Assembly (NCBI GenBank): GCA_007827375.1
Contig: VISH01000002.1
Location: 744,001-808,000 of the forward strand
DNA length: 64,000 bases
Source: Alteromonadaceae bacterium 2753L.S.0a.02
GTDB lineage: Bacteria > Pseudomonadota > Gammaproteobacteria > Pseudomonadales > Cellvibrionaceae
Direction of reading: 5' to 3'
Below the pieces are notes generated by a model. That model saw only the letters and a program-made list of their open reading frames with translations, did not search any database and had not been told where the DNA came from. Positions 41,311 through 49,277 of this stretch are shown here, piece by piece. The first letter of the stretch is position 1; every line of letters starts with the position of its first letter. The translations under genes were made by a program, and so were the position numbers.

Positions 41311-41997
41311 TTAACGCAACATAGTCGGTTGCGGGTTGTAATAGTGCCTACCCCGGTTGATATCGAGTAGGTAATTAACAAGTTCGCGATAGTCCTGAGG
41401 GTTGTTTACCCAGTCGATATCGGCGGCATTAACGATAAGTAGTGGCGCACTGTCGTAAAAATGAAAAAAACGGGTGTAAGCGTCGTTCAGTCGGTTGAGG
41501 TAGTCACCGTCAATGGTTTGTTCCGATCTGATTCCGCGACGGCGAATACGTTCCAGCAAGACATCCACTGGCGCCTGGAGATACACCACCAAATCAGGCT
41601 TGGGGGCGTCTATTGTAAGGTGATCGTACACCTGTTGATACAAGGGCAGTTCGTGTTCATCCAGGGTTACCTCCGCAAAAAGACGGTCTTTTTCCAATAA
41701 AAAATCGGCGACTCGCACTGGCTCGAACATGTCTTGCTGGCGTAATTCGTTGAGTTGCTGCATACGTTGAAATAAAAAAAACAGTTGCGTGGGGAGTGCG
41801 GCATTTTTTTCGTTGGCGTAAAAACGCTCTAAAAAAGGGTTTTCTTCCGCTTTTTCGAGCAGAGTTTCGTAGTTGAAGGTGCGTGCCAGGTTTTTTGTGA
41901 GGGTGGTCTTGCCAACACCAATGGGCCCCTCTACGGCAATGTAACGCGGAACCTCGCGGCCAGCGAGATCGATTTGCCAGAATTGTTGTTCGCTCAC
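41311..41997 (-). CDS. Deoxynucleoside kinase family protein
   Basis: The 228-residue P-loop kinase of the deoxyadenosine/deoxyguanosine kinase family has Walker A 'VEGPIGVGKTTLTK', 'FLLEKDRLFAEVTL' and the lid region 'ERIRRRGIRSEQTIDGDYLNRL' (RRRGIRSEQ). It should phosphorylate deoxynucleosides in salvage. The gene overlaps folK by four bases (ATGA-type coupling) and lies between folK and panB, a position it also occupies in several gammaproteobacteria. Substrate preference cannot be read directly. Confidence 0.87.
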   Translation of the reverse strand: MSEQQFWQIDLAGREVPRYIAVEGPIGVGKTTLTKNLARTFNYETLLEKAEENPFLERFYANEKNAALPTQLFFLFQRMQQLNELRQQDMFEPVRVADFLLEKDRLFAEVTLDEHELPLYQQVYDHLTIDAPKPDLVVYLQAPVDVLLERIRRRGIRSEQTIDGDYLNRLNDAYTRFFHFYDSAPLLIVNAADIDWVNNPQDYRELVNYLLDINRGRHYYNPQPTMLR

Positions 41998-42491
41998 AGA
42001 CTTATCCTTCGGGGGTGTTCGTTAATTTTCTCCAGTCCCGCAAGCCCGATACGATGCAAATGTGTTGCAGCTAGGCTGCCGTCGGGAAGCACCAGCTCAG
42101 GCGACAGATCGAGCAGGGGTTGCAACACAAAATTGCGCTCTGTGAGCCTCGGGTGCGGCACGATTAAATCGGGTGTCGCCAATGTTTTGTCACCGTACAA
42201 CAGCAAATCCAAATCCAGGGTACGCGGGCCCCAATGCTGCGTTCGAACACGGCCCTGCGCATTTTCCATAGATTGCAGTACTTCCAGAAGTTTGTGCGCG
42301 CCGAGGTTTGTCTCAAAACAGGCGACTGCGTTTATATAGTCTGCTTGGGGCGGCCCAACGGCAATACTGCGGTAATAGGGTGAACAGGCGAACTTATACA
42401 GTGCAGAGTGGTTTTGTAATGCCTGACAGGCGGAATTCAACTGTGTGATAGGGGAGTTCAGATTGCTTCCAAGAGCGACGAAAACGCGCAC
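41994..42491 (-). CDS. folK: 6-hydroxymethyl-7,8-dihydropterin pyrophosphokinase
   Basis: Pyrophosphate transfer from ATP to hydroxymethyldihydropterin in folate synthesis, 165 residues. 'VFVALGSNLNSP', 'YYRSIAVGPPQADYINAV', 'WGPRTLDLDLLLYGD' (metal-binding Asp pair) and 'VPHPRLTERNFVLQPL' are canonical. It starts eight bases after the pcnB stop and overlaps the kinase gene by four bases. Confidence 0.96.
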   Translation of the reverse strand: MRVFVALGSNLNSPITQLNSACQALQNHSALYKFACSPYYRSIAVGPPQADYINAVACFETNLGAHKLLEVLQSMENAQGRVRTQHWGPRTLDLDLLLYGDKTLATPDLIVPHPRLTERNFVLQPLLDLSPELVLPDGSLAATHLHRIGLAGLEKINEHPRRISL

Positions 42492-42499
42492 GGGGTTCC

Positions 42500-43903
42500 T
42501 CAGCTTTCGGGACTGCGGGTGTCGTCGGCGTTGCCGCCATTACGGGGAGATTTACGGTTCTTGGGGCGGCGTTGAACCTTGCGTGCCGGCTGGGGGTGAT
42601 TAGTGAGTTCGGCAATCATGCTTTCTCGCGCTGATTCATCCGCCTGAAATCGCGTCCACCAGTCGCCCAAGCCATGACAGTTTTCACCGGCTTGTTCCCG
42701 CAACAGCAGAAAATCGTAGGCCGCGCGAAAGCGTTGATGTTCCAGCATGGCATAGGCGCGGTTACCCTGACGACGCGGTAAGCGCAATTGCAGCATCCAG
42801 ATTTCGCGCATAGGAATCAGGAAACGCTTGGGAATGCTGGTAAAACCCAGCTGTTGGCTAACGATGCCTTGTGCCGCGCGCTGCATGGCTTCCTGAGTGG
42901 ATAAACCCTGATCTTTGGTGAGATGGCGCATACTGGCGCGCAGTGCGGGCCACAAAAAGGCGGCATAGATAAACGCCGGTGTTACCTTTTTGCCCTGACG
43001 GATGCGTTTATCGGTATTGGCTGCTGCGTTCATCACCATATTGCGATCAGAATCGCGACCGTGCTCCATGCAATAGTCAGTGTTCGGAAACAGGTATTTC
43101 AGCAGATGGTAATCGCGCAATAGCGTGAGCGTCGCAGTGGCAGATCCCGCCATAAACAGTTTCAGCACTTCTTCGAACAGTCGCGCAGGTGGAATGTGGC
43201 TGAGATAATCGGCGTGTTCTCTTATCGGGGCCTCGGTGACGGATTCAATAGTAAAACCGAGTTTCGCGGCAAAGCGCACTGCGCGGAGCAGGCGCACTGG
43301 ATCTTCGCGGTATCGCACCTCGGGTTCGCCGACAATGCGAATCACCCGGTCGTTAAGATCTTCCAGCCCAGTACTGAACTCCAGCAGTTCTTCGCTTTCG
43401 GGGTTGTAATAGAGGGCATTGACTGTGAAATCTCGTCGTTCGGCGTCGGTTTTGAGGTTGCCGTAGACATTATCGCGCAGCAATACGCCATGTTCTGATT
43501 GTTCCGCCTGATGCTCACCGTCGGCTTCTGTGTGACTGTCCCGGAAGGTGGTAACCTCAATAATTTCCCTCCCAAAGCGCACATGCACGATTTGAAATCG
43601 CTTACCGATAATTCGCGCGTTCCTGAACAGTCCTTTAACCTGATCTGGCGTCGCATCGGTTGCGACATCGAAATCTTTAGGTTTGCCGCCCAGTAGAAGG
43701 TCGCGCACTCCGCCGCCTACAAGGTAGGCCTCGTAGTTGGCTTTGTGCAATTGTTCAATAACTCTGATCGCGTTTTTGCTGATGTCTTCGCGCCGGATGT
43801 GGTGATCTTTGCGCGCAATTACCTTGGAACCCAGGGGGCCATTGGCGCCATCGAGCCATTTTCGCGTCAGTGTCTTATTGAGCTCCCGTAGCTTGTTTAG
43901 CAT
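42500..43903 (-). CDS. pcnB: Poly(A) polymerase I
   Basis: Adds poly(A) tails that speed RNA decay, 467 residues. The nucleotidyltransferase head shows 'YLVGGGVRDLLLGGKPKDFDVATDATPDQV' (motifs VGGGVRDLLLG and KDFDVATDATP, the catalytic aspartates). 'RRDFTVNALYYN' and 'GEPEVRYREDPVRLLRAVRFAAKLGF' (REDPVRLLRAVRFAAKL) follow. The basic C-terminal tail (RKVQRRPKNRKSPRNGG) is typical of PcnB rather than tRNA nucleotidyltransferase. It heads the pcnB-folK-kinase-panB operon. The small RNA candidate ends about 120 bp upstream of its start. Confidence 0.95.
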   Translation of the reverse strand: MLNKLRELNKTLTRKWLDGANGPLGSKVIARKDHHIRREDISKNAIRVIEQLHKANYEAYLVGGGVRDLLLGGKPKDFDVATDATPDQVKGLFRNARIIGKRFQIVHVRFGREIIEVTTFRDSHTEADGEHQAEQSEHGVLLRDNVYGNLKTDAERRDFTVNALYYNPESEELLEFSTGLEDLNDRVIRIVGEPEVRYREDPVRLLRAVRFAAKLGFTIESVTEAPIREHADYLSHIPPARLFEEVLKLFMAGSATATLTLLRDYHLLKYLFPNTDYCMEHGRDSDRNMVMNAAANTDKRIRQGKKVTPAFIYAAFLWPALRASMRHLTKDQGLSTQEAMQRAAQGIVSQQLGFTSIPKRFLIPMREIWMLQLRLPRRQGNRAYAMLEHQRFRAAYDFLLLREQAGENCHGLGDWWTRFQADESARESMIAELTNHPQPARKVQRRPKNRKSPRNGGNADDTRSPES

Positions 43904-44026
43904 CGCTTAAAGGCTTTTTTCCAAAATGGTTGCAATAGGCAGATGGCGCGCAGTCTACCACAGATGCTGCAGGATCATTGCCTGGGCAGGGGAATGTCAC
44001 TCTGGAATTGCATGGGCCAGTAGACA

Positions 44027-44062
44027 CAAACTAAAACGGGAAAGCTATTGGCTTTCCCGTTT
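44027..44062 (-). terminator. Intrinsic terminator of the CrcZ-like RNA
   Basis: A perfect 12-bp stem (AAACGGGAAAGC, 44034-44045 with 44051-44062) and five-base loop. On the minus strand it is followed by TTTTAGTTT. Confidence 0.85.
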
Positions 44063-44289
44063 AATCTGGATATTGTCGTTTTATCATTCTTTTATCAACT
44101 GGACACTTCCCTGTCCGCTAGTATGCTTTTTGAGCAACACCTCTCCGAAGGTACACAAGTCAGTTTATACGCTTTTTCGTTGTTATTATTTCTTGTTGTT
44201 ATTATGTGTTTTTACTTTTGTTTTTATTATTTATTGTTGTTATTCGCTATTTAGCCTTTTCTTATTATTCTTTATTGTTGTTATTGTGT
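44027..44289 (-). ncRNA. crcZ: CrcZ-like small RNA candidate (Hfq/Crc decoy)
   Basis: A predicted RNA of about 263 nt transcribed from the gap between cbrB and pcnB, the exact position of crcZ in Pseudomonas. On the minus strand the first 110 nt are packed with AAYAAYAA-type motifs: clusters at 44272-44286 (CAATAACAACAATAA), 44262-44269 (AATAATAA), 44224-44244, 44193-44203 and 44180-44190. These are the sequences bound by Hfq with Crc in pseudomonads. Transcription would start 12 nt past a sigma-54 -12 element and end at a perfect hairpin (44034-44062) followed by TTTTAGTTT. CrcZ of P. aeruginosa is longer (about 400 nt). The motifs, promoter and terminator are read directly; the decoy function is inferred from synteny and motif content. 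Confidence 0.8.
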
Positions 44290-44300
44290 CGCTTAATAGA

Positions 44301-44315
44301 GCATGGCTCGTGCCA
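44301..44315 (-). promoter_or_regulatory. Sigma-54 (RpoN) promoter of the CrcZ-like RNA
   Basis: The minus strand reads TGGCACGAGCCATGC. It has an exact TGGCACG -24 block, a four-base spacer and ATGC in place of TTGC, with the GG-to-GC spacing exactly right. It lies 12 bases before the first A/C-rich motif. CbrB is an NtrC-type sigma-54 activator encoded just upstream. Confidence 0.85.
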
Positions 44316-44411
44316 ACTTTCGTGTTTCCTTATAAATCAATAGCTTAGCTGATTCGGGCGACTGTTTTATTCTCTTCTGCTATTTGGATTCGTTACTTTC
44401 TGTCTCGAGGT

Positions 44412-44457
44412 TGTTACGTGCCGCGTGTTAACGGTAACATCACGTCGGGAGGTAACA
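44412..44457. promoter_or_regulatory. Putative CbrB upstream activating sequence
   Basis: A dyad TGTTAC (44412-44417), 16 bases, GTAACA (44434-44439), plus a further GTAACA at 44452-44457. It lies about 120-170 bp upstream of the predicted RNA start, the usual distance for enhancer-binding proteins. TGTTAC/GTAACA half sites are those reported for CbrB in Pseudomonas as I recall; the published spacing may differ slightly. Confidence 0.6.
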
Positions 44458-44578
44458 GGAGTGTGCATTTGAGTTACGGAAATTTTGCTGTTTAGGGCAA
44501 ATAGCAAATCGATCTAACGAATACATTAACCGCCGCCGAACGTGCGACGGTTGCATGCTTCTTGGTGTCTTGTGGGGA

Positions 44579-45994
44579 TTATTTTTGGGTAGGTTTACTT
44601 CGTGGAATACCGAGGCGCTGACGGCGTTCCCAGAGGCATTTGCGGCTTACACCGAGTTTGCGCGCCAGTTCAGTTTCGCTCATGGTGTCTTGATGTTCCA
44701 GCACGAAGCGCTGGAAATAATCCTCCAGTGAGAGGTCTTCGGTGGGCTCGTTACTGGGTTTACTGTTGCTGTTACTACGGAGTTTTTGGCTGGAAAAATC
44801 GTTGGGGTGCTCGTCGTCGTCCATTTTTACCAGGTCGAGGTCAATGGCGAGTTGCTCATGGTCAATTTCATTCTGATTTTCGCAAAGTATCACTGCGCGT
44901 TGAATGGCGTTTTCCAGTTCACGAATGTTGCCTGGCCAAGTGTAGGTGGTTATAGCCTGTATGGCTTCAGGTGTGAGTGAGAACGGCGGCTTATCCATAT
45001 CGGCGCAAAAGCGTTGCACAAAGGCTTCGGCCAACGCCAGAATGTCTTTTCCGCGCTCGCGCAGCGGTGGTAATTTCAGCTGTACCACGTTGATACGATA
45101 GTAAAGGTCCTCACGGAATTTGCCTTCACGGGAAAGTTTGCCCAGGTCGCGGTGTGTGGCTGCAACCAGCCGCACGTCCACTTTGCGGCTCTCTACCGAG
45201 CCGATGGGCCGCACTTCGCCCTCCTGCAACACGCGAAGCAGACGAGCCTGGGCTTCGAGAGGCAGCTCACCGATTTCATCGAGGAATAAAGTGCCGCCAT
45301 CCGCCGCGGCAACCAGGCCTTCACGGGTCGAGGCCGCGCCTGTAAATGCGCCTTTCTCGTGGCCAAATAATTCGGCCTCAATCAGGGTTTCCGGAATGGC
45401 CGCGCAGTTTACCGAAATCAGCGGCTTATCGCGACGAGGGCTCTCGCGATGCAGGGCATTGGCGACCAATTCTTTACCGGTACCCGTCTCCCCGTGCACC
45501 AATACCGTTGCGCTGGTTGGGGCGACCTTGTGGATTTTTGCATAAAGGGTTTTCATGACGTTGCTGCTGCCAATCATGCCTTCGATGGCGGTACTGTCGC
45601 TCGCTGACTGTGAAGAGGTACCACTGGCTTTTTGCGCTGCCGCGGTTGATTTGCCGATTACGCGCTTTACCGCAGCCAGCATTTCATCGTGGTCGAAGGG
45701 TTTGGCTATGTAGTCCACCGCGCCCATTCGCATTGAATCCACGGCAGAGCGCAAACTTGCGTAACTGGTCATGATCAGCACGGGGATTTCGCCGGCCATT
45801 TGAATAAGGTCGGTTCCGGGAGCCCCCGGCAGGCGCAGGTCACTGATGATCAGGTCGAAATTATGTAACTTATATTTGCCAGTGGCTTCACTGACTGATC
45901 CGGCTTCTTCGACGTCGTATTTGTTGCGAGTGAGCAATTTTCGCAGCGCGGTGCGAATGATATCTTCATCTTCAACAATAAGAATTTTGCTCAT
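44579..45994 (-). CDS. cbrB: NtrC-family sigma-54 response regulator CbrB
   Basis: A carbon/nitrogen balance regulator, 471 residues. Receiver domain (1-115) with phospho-acceptor D52 in 'LIISDLRLPG'. AAA+ domain (about 138-370) with Walker A 'GETGTGKE' (168-175) and the sigma-54 contact loop GAFTGA (215-220) intact. C-terminal Fis-type helix-turn-helix 'TELARKLGVSRKCLWERRQR'. It lies 58 bp after cbrA on the same strand, as in Pseudomonas, and followed by the CrcZ-like RNA whose promoter matches its expected target class. This synteny is why I call CbrB rather than a generic NtrC protein. Confidence 0.93.
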   Translation of the reverse strand: MSKILIVEDEDIIRTALRKLLTRNKYDVEEAGSVSEATGKYKLHNFDLIISDLRLPGAPGTDLIQMAGEIPVLIMTSYASLRSAVDSMRMGAVDYIAKPFDHDEMLAAVKRVIGKSTAAAQKASGTSSQSASDSTAIEGMIGSSNVMKTLYAKIHKVAPTSATVLVHGETGTGKELVANALHRESPRRDKPLISVNCAAIPETLIEAELFGHEKGAFTGAASTREGLVAAADGGTLFLDEIGELPLEAQARLLRVLQEGEVRPIGSVESRKVDVRLVAATHRDLGKLSREGKFREDLYYRINVVQLKLPPLRERGKDILALAEAFVQRFCADMDKPPFSLTPEAIQAITTYTWPGNIRELENAIQRAVILCENQNEIDHEQLAIDLDLVKMDDDEHPNDFSSQKLRSNSNSKPSNEPTEDLSLEDYFQRFVLEHQDTMSETELARKLGVSRKCLWERRQRLGIPRSKPTQK

Positions 45995-46052
45995 AAGTTA
46001 TTTCTGTTACAGCAATAGTGGCGTACGACTGTGTGCCGGTACGGTGAAAACA

Positions 46053-49034
46053 TCAGCGCCTAGTGTTACCTGTCGTGGCATTGGATTCAAGGGGTATGGG
46101 TAGCTTTATCACAAATTTTGTGCCTTTTTGTAACACCTTATCGACCGGGCTGATGATCTCCAAAAGGCCATTATGCTCTTCCACAATGCTGTAAACCATG
46201 GCTAGGCCGAGGCCAGTACCTTCGCCGGGATCTTTGGTGGTAAAGAATGGCTCAAAGATCTGTTCCTGCAGATCGGGTTCGATTCCCGTACCTTCGTCGG
46301 TGACCGACAGGTGCACCCAGTTTGCCCTGAGAGTGCCATTAACGATGATCTTACCGCCGTCAGGACTGGCGTCTCTGGCGTTGGATAACAGGTTCACCAA
46401 TACCTGAATCATGCGCTGGGTATCGCCCATCGCGGTAAGGCCGTTGTCCACGGTGTTTTCGAAAAATACTTCGCCCTTTTCGCGTTGCAGGCGGATAAGA
46501 TCGATGGCCTCTTGCGCGCAGTCACGCAGATTTATGGAGGATTGTTCATTTTCCTGGGTTTGCCCAGAGTGAGAGAAATTCACCAGTGAGTGCACGATGC
46601 GGCTTACCCGGTCAGTTTGCGACAGAATCTGATCGACCGATTCCAGCAGGTCGCCATCTTCAGTTTCGTACTTCATATTTTGCGCAAGGCAGGCGATGCC
46701 GGTTACCGGATTTCCTATCTCGTGGGCGACACCTGCGGCCAGGCGACCAACTGACGCCAGGCGCTCACTGTGCATGAGCTCTTTTTCGAGGAGCTGCATT
46801 TCTGTCACATCTTCGAGCAGAATCACCAGGCCGCTGGCCTGGTGGGCCATTGAGGAGTTGATTGCCGCCTGGTGCAGGGTAATCCAGTGGGTCTTGCCCG
46901 CCAGGTCAACTTCCTGCTTGTAAAAATGGGGCGCGCTGGAATTGGCAAAGCGATTGAGCAATTCGCCCCATGGCTCCAAAATTTCCGAAAGTCGCGAACC
47001 GGTGACGGTTTCGCTGGTGATACCCGTCATCTGCTCCATGGCACTGTTCCACATCAACACTTCCATATCTTTACCTACGGAGCAAATCGCCATGGGCAAT
47101 TCCTCGAGCGTGCGGCGATGATACAGGCGCAAATCGTTGAGTTCTGCTGCGAGACCAGTGAGATGATCGCGGTACTCGTTTACGCGGCTTTCCATCAGGT
47201 TGATATCCGCGACGCCATCCACTTCCGGAATTCGGTAGGGGAGTTCGTTATCCATGATTTCGGTGGCCATGGTGATACCCATCAAACCGGAGAGGTTCGC
47301 CTCGACCTCGTCGCGCAGGCGTCGCAATGCGTAGGGGCGGCTTTCACTGGCGTTTAAGCCCAGTTGCTCGAGGGCGCGGTTTACTTCCACACGGGCGGTG
47401 GTTTCACCAATGCGATGGGTGAGACGTTCGACAATTTCGTCGGGTGAGCGGATGTCCAGTGTCATCCGAATTGGGTGACTGAGCTCGTCTTCCGCGCACA
47501 GCTCGGCACTGTATTTTTCATCGTTAGATTGTTGTGTGGTGAGCGACACGACCACAAACGCCAGGGTGTTGAGGCCCAGTGACCAGAGAGTGACCTGTTC
47601 CCAGCTGTCTATTCCAATGTGAAAATCATACCCGAAGATATGGATCAACAGGCTGCGCTCGCCCAGCAACATGGGGAGCAGCAGGCTCACCAGCCAAAAA
47701 CTGATTCCCACCAGCAAACCACTCACAAGGCCATTGCGGTTGCCCGGCGACCAGTGCGCTACGGCAATAATGCCCGGCAGGAATTGCAGCGTTGCGATAA
47801 ACGCGGTGAGCGCCAGGTCCGTCAGATTAAAGCGGTGCGAGAGCAGCAGGTAAAAGCCGTAACCACCCAATATCACTACAGCGATAAGCACCCGGCGCAT
47901 CCAAATCAATTGTCCATAGATGCCCTGATGGGTGCGCAGCGGGGATGCGGGCAGTATCCAGTGGTTAAGAATCATGGTGGCGATTGCCAGGGAAATTGCC
48001 ACAATCGCGCCCGTGGCGGCAGACAGACCCGCGACAAAGGAGATCAGTGTAAATGTAGAGCTACCTGATGCGATGGGTACCGCGAGGGGGAAATATTCTG
48101 TCGGGAACTGGCTGCCCAGTTTTAGACCTGCCCACAAGATCGGGAAGATCGGTAACGCCATCACCAGAAGAAACAGCGGAAAGGCCCAACTGATGGTCCG
48201 CGTAACATTCTTTACTGGGTTTTCTACAACCGTCATGTGAAAAATGTGCGGCATCGACACGGCCGTTGCGATAAAAACCAATAGCAGAGTGTGGGAGGAT
48301 TGACCGGTTTCCGGTGTGTTGAGGTGTTGGAGATGTATAGGATTGTCGACCAACCACTGTTCCAGTCCGGAGGGCCCTGAAAACACCTGAAATAGCGAAA
48401 AAAGCCCAATAGCACATAGGCCGAACACTTTGATTAAAGATTCAAAAGCCATGGAGGTGATCAGGCCCTTGTGGTGCTCGCGGTTTGAGCCGAAAGTTAC
48501 AGCGAAACCGGCCACGACCAAACAATACAACAGCGCCAGCAGTTGGCGGCTGTCGAATTCACTATTGGGCATTGCGATAGTGCTACCACTGTTGCGGGTA
48601 ACTATGTGAATGGCCTCCGCGACGGCTTGTATCTGAAGCGCTATCAACGGTGCCATGGCTAACAGCATGCACATGGTGGCAAGCCCACCAACGCCGTGGC
48701 TGTGATAGCGAAATGTCAGCAGGTCCGCCGTGGAATTAATTTGGAAACGTCGCGCCAACTCCATCAGCGGCTTAAGTGCTGCCGGTGCCAAGAGAAACAG
48801 CGCACCGGTTCCCAGGTAGTAGGCGAGGGCGCCGTAACCAAACTTACCCGCCAGGTCGATTACACCGTAAAACGCCCAGGCACTGGCGAAAATGCCCAGC
48901 GAAAAAATATAGGTCACTGGGTGATGTACCAGTCGGCTGCTTATCAGACCGCGTTCGGTGCAGTAGGCGATGGTAAACAATACACTGAGATAGGTGAGGC
49001 AGATCAGCCCAACCTGGAGGAAGCTAAAAGTCAT
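46053..49034 (-). CDS. cbrA: Sensor histidine kinase CbrA with SLC5-type transporter domain
   Basis: A sensor of 993 residues. The first half (about 1-510) is a sodium/solute symporter-like membrane domain with roughly 13 helices ('ADLLTFRYHSHGVGGLATMC', 'GLSAATGAIVAISLAIATM'). A linker is followed by a PAS domain (about 640-755, 'LEELPMAICSVGKDMEVLMWN'). The HisKA domain has an intact acceptor in 'AAGVAHEIGNPVTG', and the HATPase has 'NLLSNARDASPDG', 'DEGTGIEPD' and 'GTGLGLAMVY'. This transporter-kinase fusion is characteristic of CbrA; histidine transport by the domain is described in Pseudomonas. The start ATG directly follows the stop codon of the small upstream gene (TAAATG), implying coupled translation. 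Confidence 0.95.
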   Translation of the reverse strand: MTFSFLQVGLICLTYLSVLFTIAYCTERGLISSRLVHHPVTYIFSLGIFASAWAFYGVIDLAGKFGYGALAYYLGTGALFLLAPAALKPLMELARRFQINSTADLLTFRYHSHGVGGLATMCMLLAMAPLIALQIQAVAEAIHIVTRNSGSTIAMPNSEFDSRQLLALLYCLVVAGFAVTFGSNREHHKGLITSMAFESLIKVFGLCAIGLFSLFQVFSGPSGLEQWLVDNPIHLQHLNTPETGQSSHTLLLVFIATAVSMPHIFHMTVVENPVKNVTRTISWAFPLFLLVMALPIFPILWAGLKLGSQFPTEYFPLAVPIASGSSTFTLISFVAGLSAATGAIVAISLAIATMILNHWILPASPLRTHQGIYGQLIWMRRVLIAVVILGGYGFYLLLSHRFNLTDLALTAFIATLQFLPGIIAVAHWSPGNRNGLVSGLLVGISFWLVSLLLPMLLGERSLLIHIFGYDFHIGIDSWEQVTLWSLGLNTLAFVVVSLTTQQSNDEKYSAELCAEDELSHPIRMTLDIRSPDEIVERLTHRIGETTARVEVNRALEQLGLNASESRPYALRRLRDEVEANLSGLMGITMATEIMDNELPYRIPEVDGVADINLMESRVNEYRDHLTGLAAELNDLRLYHRRTLEELPMAICSVGKDMEVLMWNSAMEQMTGITSETVTGSRLSEILEPWGELLNRFANSSAPHFYKQEVDLAGKTHWITLHQAAINSSMAHQASGLVILLEDVTEMQLLEKELMHSERLASVGRLAAGVAHEIGNPVTGIACLAQNMKYETEDGDLLESVDQILSQTDRVSRIVHSLVNFSHSGQTQENEQSSINLRDCAQEAIDLIRLQREKGEVFFENTVDNGLTAMGDTQRMIQVLVNLLSNARDASPDGGKIIVNGTLRANWVHLSVTDEGTGIEPDLQEQIFEPFFTTKDPGEGTGLGLAMVYSIVEEHNGLLEIISPVDKVLQKGTKFVIKLPIPLESNATTGNTRR

Positions 49035-49217
49035 TTAGTGCCCCTGGGGTTCGTCGCCGTTGCGCAGTTGGAGAATAAATGCCACGACTACCACAAGAAA
49101 CCACACCAGATAGGGTCGATACCATGCCAGACCAGGGTGGATCACCCAATCGAGCAAGGTCGGCGAAAAGATGTAAATCACCAGCACCAGTAACAGCAAT
49201 GGTCCTTGTTTCTTCAT
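49035..49217 (-). CDS. cbrX: Small two-helix membrane protein, CbrX-like
   Basis: A 60-residue protein with two hydrophobic segments (PLLLLVLVIYIFSPTLLDWV and YLVWFLVVVVAFILQL) and a polar end. It sits immediately upstream of cbrA with TAAATG junction. Pseudomonas encodes a similar small protein, CbrX, translationally coupled to cbrA, and I assign it by position and topology. It may adjust CbrA translation or membrane assembly. The weak sequence signal of such short proteins limits certainty. Confidence 0.7.
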   Translation of the reverse strand: MKKQGPLLLLVLVIYIFSPTLLDWVIHPGLAWYRPYLVWFLVVVVAFILQLRNGDEPQGH

Positions 49218-49277
49218 GCGATTTTCCAGTAGCTTTTAATGTGTACAGTGTTTGCGCAGTGCGTTGAACTGTGTGTT

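Noticed and set aside
44096..44118. GGACA-CTTCCC-TGTCC hairpin as a separate terminator
   Set aside because: Only five base pairs and no T run; it lies inside the predicted small RNA and the perfect 12-bp hairpin downstream is the better terminator.
43926..44348. Long hydrophobic open frames on the plus strand (also 44048-44254) rich in Phe, Leu and Tyr
   Set aside because: They are the reverse complement of the A/C-rich motif clusters of the small RNA candidate; no ribosome site, and composition alone explains the frame.
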